A program made the position numbers and the translations under genes. The notes beneath the pieces were generated by a model. The model ran no database searches, was not told where the DNA came from, and saw only the letters and a program-made list of their open reading frames with translations. A stretch of 64,000 nt of DNA from Porphyra umbilicalis (taxonomy: Eukaryota > Rhodophyta > Bangiophyceae > Bangiales > Bangiaceae): positions 429,713 to 493,712 of the forward strand of contig KV918775.1 of assembly GCA_002049455.2 (NCBI GenBank). Reading direction: 5' to 3'. Position 1 is the first letter of the stretch. Every line of letters starts with the position of its first letter. This document shows, piece by piece, positions 63,346 to 64,000 of this stretch.

Positions 63346-64000
63346 ATGCAGAGGCGCCGGCCTACCCGGGGGGTTTGGGGGGTACGGGACGGGCGACTGG
63401 GCCCGCCTAGCCTGGCTGGGCGCGGGGGGGGGGGGCGCTGGGCGCCGCCCACCGACCGGCGGGCCCCCCGCTGGCCGCCGCCGCCGCCGCCGGCCGCCGC
63501 CGCCTCCGCGGGGCCGCCGCCGCCGGGAACGGCCGCCGCCGCGGCGTCGTCGGCGGTGGCGGCGGCCGCCGCCGCGGCGGCCGCCGCCGCCGGCGACGAT
63601 GACGAATTGGCCATTGTCGGGCCGGACGACCCGGCCTACCGCCCGACGCCCGCGCGCGCCGTACCGATCGTGACGCTCTCGTCCGACTCGGAGGCGGCGG
63701 CACCGGCGGCGGCGGCGGCGCCGCCGCCGCAGACGCCGCCGCCGCCGCTGCCGCCGCGGTCGGCACCGCCGCCGCCGCCGCCGCCGTCGCCGCCGCCGCT
63801 GCCGGCGGGGCCGCGGGGGGCCGCCCGCCTGCGGTGGGCGGAGCCGCCCGCCGACGTGGCGTGGCGGTGGCACGCGCGGGGGGGGGGGGACGGGGGGGGG
63901 CGGGGGGGGCGTCGGGTGGCGCCGGGCCCGCCGCGGGGGGGGGTCTCGGGGGGGGGGGGGCGGGGGGGGGGGGACTCGGACCTCACCGCCTCGCCCGACC
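57979..64000 (+). CDS. Very large Gly/Ala/Pro-rich nuclear-type protein, frame interrupted, 3' end missing
   Basis: The ATG at 57979 (MSVAAPTATATPHPLLDAAP) starts a coding region that continues to the right edge (over 2000 codons) but changes frame repeatedly at C or G homopolymers. Globular pieces occur early: CLVRFSPSADAIVNGAAW, WDLYYVPPAVGRSVGLPAGW, ARVDVRVEFAELPAGADADA and HAWTVRVGVVAAAALRAAG. Between 59393 and about 59850 a 38-42-residue unit repeats four times (DAASL.PRSWSPPRSSFSPP). Later parts are poly-Gly, poly-Ala and poly-Pro with Asp/Ser clusters. IVSLFASSSESDG (about 60447) and VPIVTLSSDSEA (about 63658) look like SUMO-interacting motifs, a hydrophobic core followed by acidic Ser. 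A nuclear scaffold or SUMO-binding role is a guess. The strand choice rests on the clear N-terminal part and on coherent pieces in the plus frames; no known enzyme domain is seen. Confidence 0.5.

Overview
The window looks like nuclear DNA of a bangiophycean red alga (Porphyra/Pyropia type). It is strongly GC-rich and mixes dense intron-poor eukaryotic genes with mobile-element islands. Two predicted plastid proteins start with the MAFV/MAAFV type of N-terminus I associate with red-algal transit peptides. The conserved genes are eukaryotic housekeeping functions: ribosome assembly, proteasome, peroxisome, a plastid fatty-acid synthesis regulator, and histidine and NAD synthesis. The genus is an inference; no rRNA, tRNA or organelle marker was seen.

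Layout. 1-13.7 kb: 5' part of a WDR12/YTM1 ribosome-biogenesis gene (-); a predicted plastid protein of unknown role (+); the 26S proteasome ATPase RPT5 (-); a four-exon PEX22-like gene (-); a large two-exon Ser/Thr protein kinase (-); a small secreted Kazal-like protein (-). 15-22.3 kb: an Ala-rich membrane protein (+); a BADC-type biotinyl-domain protein that lacks the biotin-accepting lysine (+); histidinol dehydrogenase (-) divergent from quinolinate phosphoribosyltransferase (+). 22.3-37 kb: repeats, including a copy of a ~0.7-kb dispersed repeat interrupted by an 896-bp transposon, a PH-like/coiled-coil gene (+), an unrecognised gene (-), a long low-complexity stretch, and a RAD51AP1-like gene (-).

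37.5-53 kb is a lower-GC island that I interpret as one large DNA transposon. It has a 995-aa DDE-type transposase-like gene (+), a 2387-aa convergent gene (-) with a JmjC dioxygenase domain at its C-terminus and about thirty 36-residue repeats in its middle, and a third two-exon gene (+). Pogo/Tigger-like MITE copies flank the island. 53-57.8 kb holds the second copy of the dispersed repeat, a secreted SMP-30/gluconolactonase-like gene (+) and two fold-back elements. 57.98 kb to the end is the start of a very large Gly/Ala/Pro-rich protein gene (+), whose frame is interrupted many times and which leaves the window.

Several conserved genes (WDR12, histidinol dehydrogenase twice, NadC, the membrane protein) are each broken by a C or G homopolymer that is exactly one base short. 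This is more likely an assembly error than gene decay. The most notable system is the transposon that pairs a transposase with a predicted JmjC histone demethylase; I infer a possible anti-silencing role.
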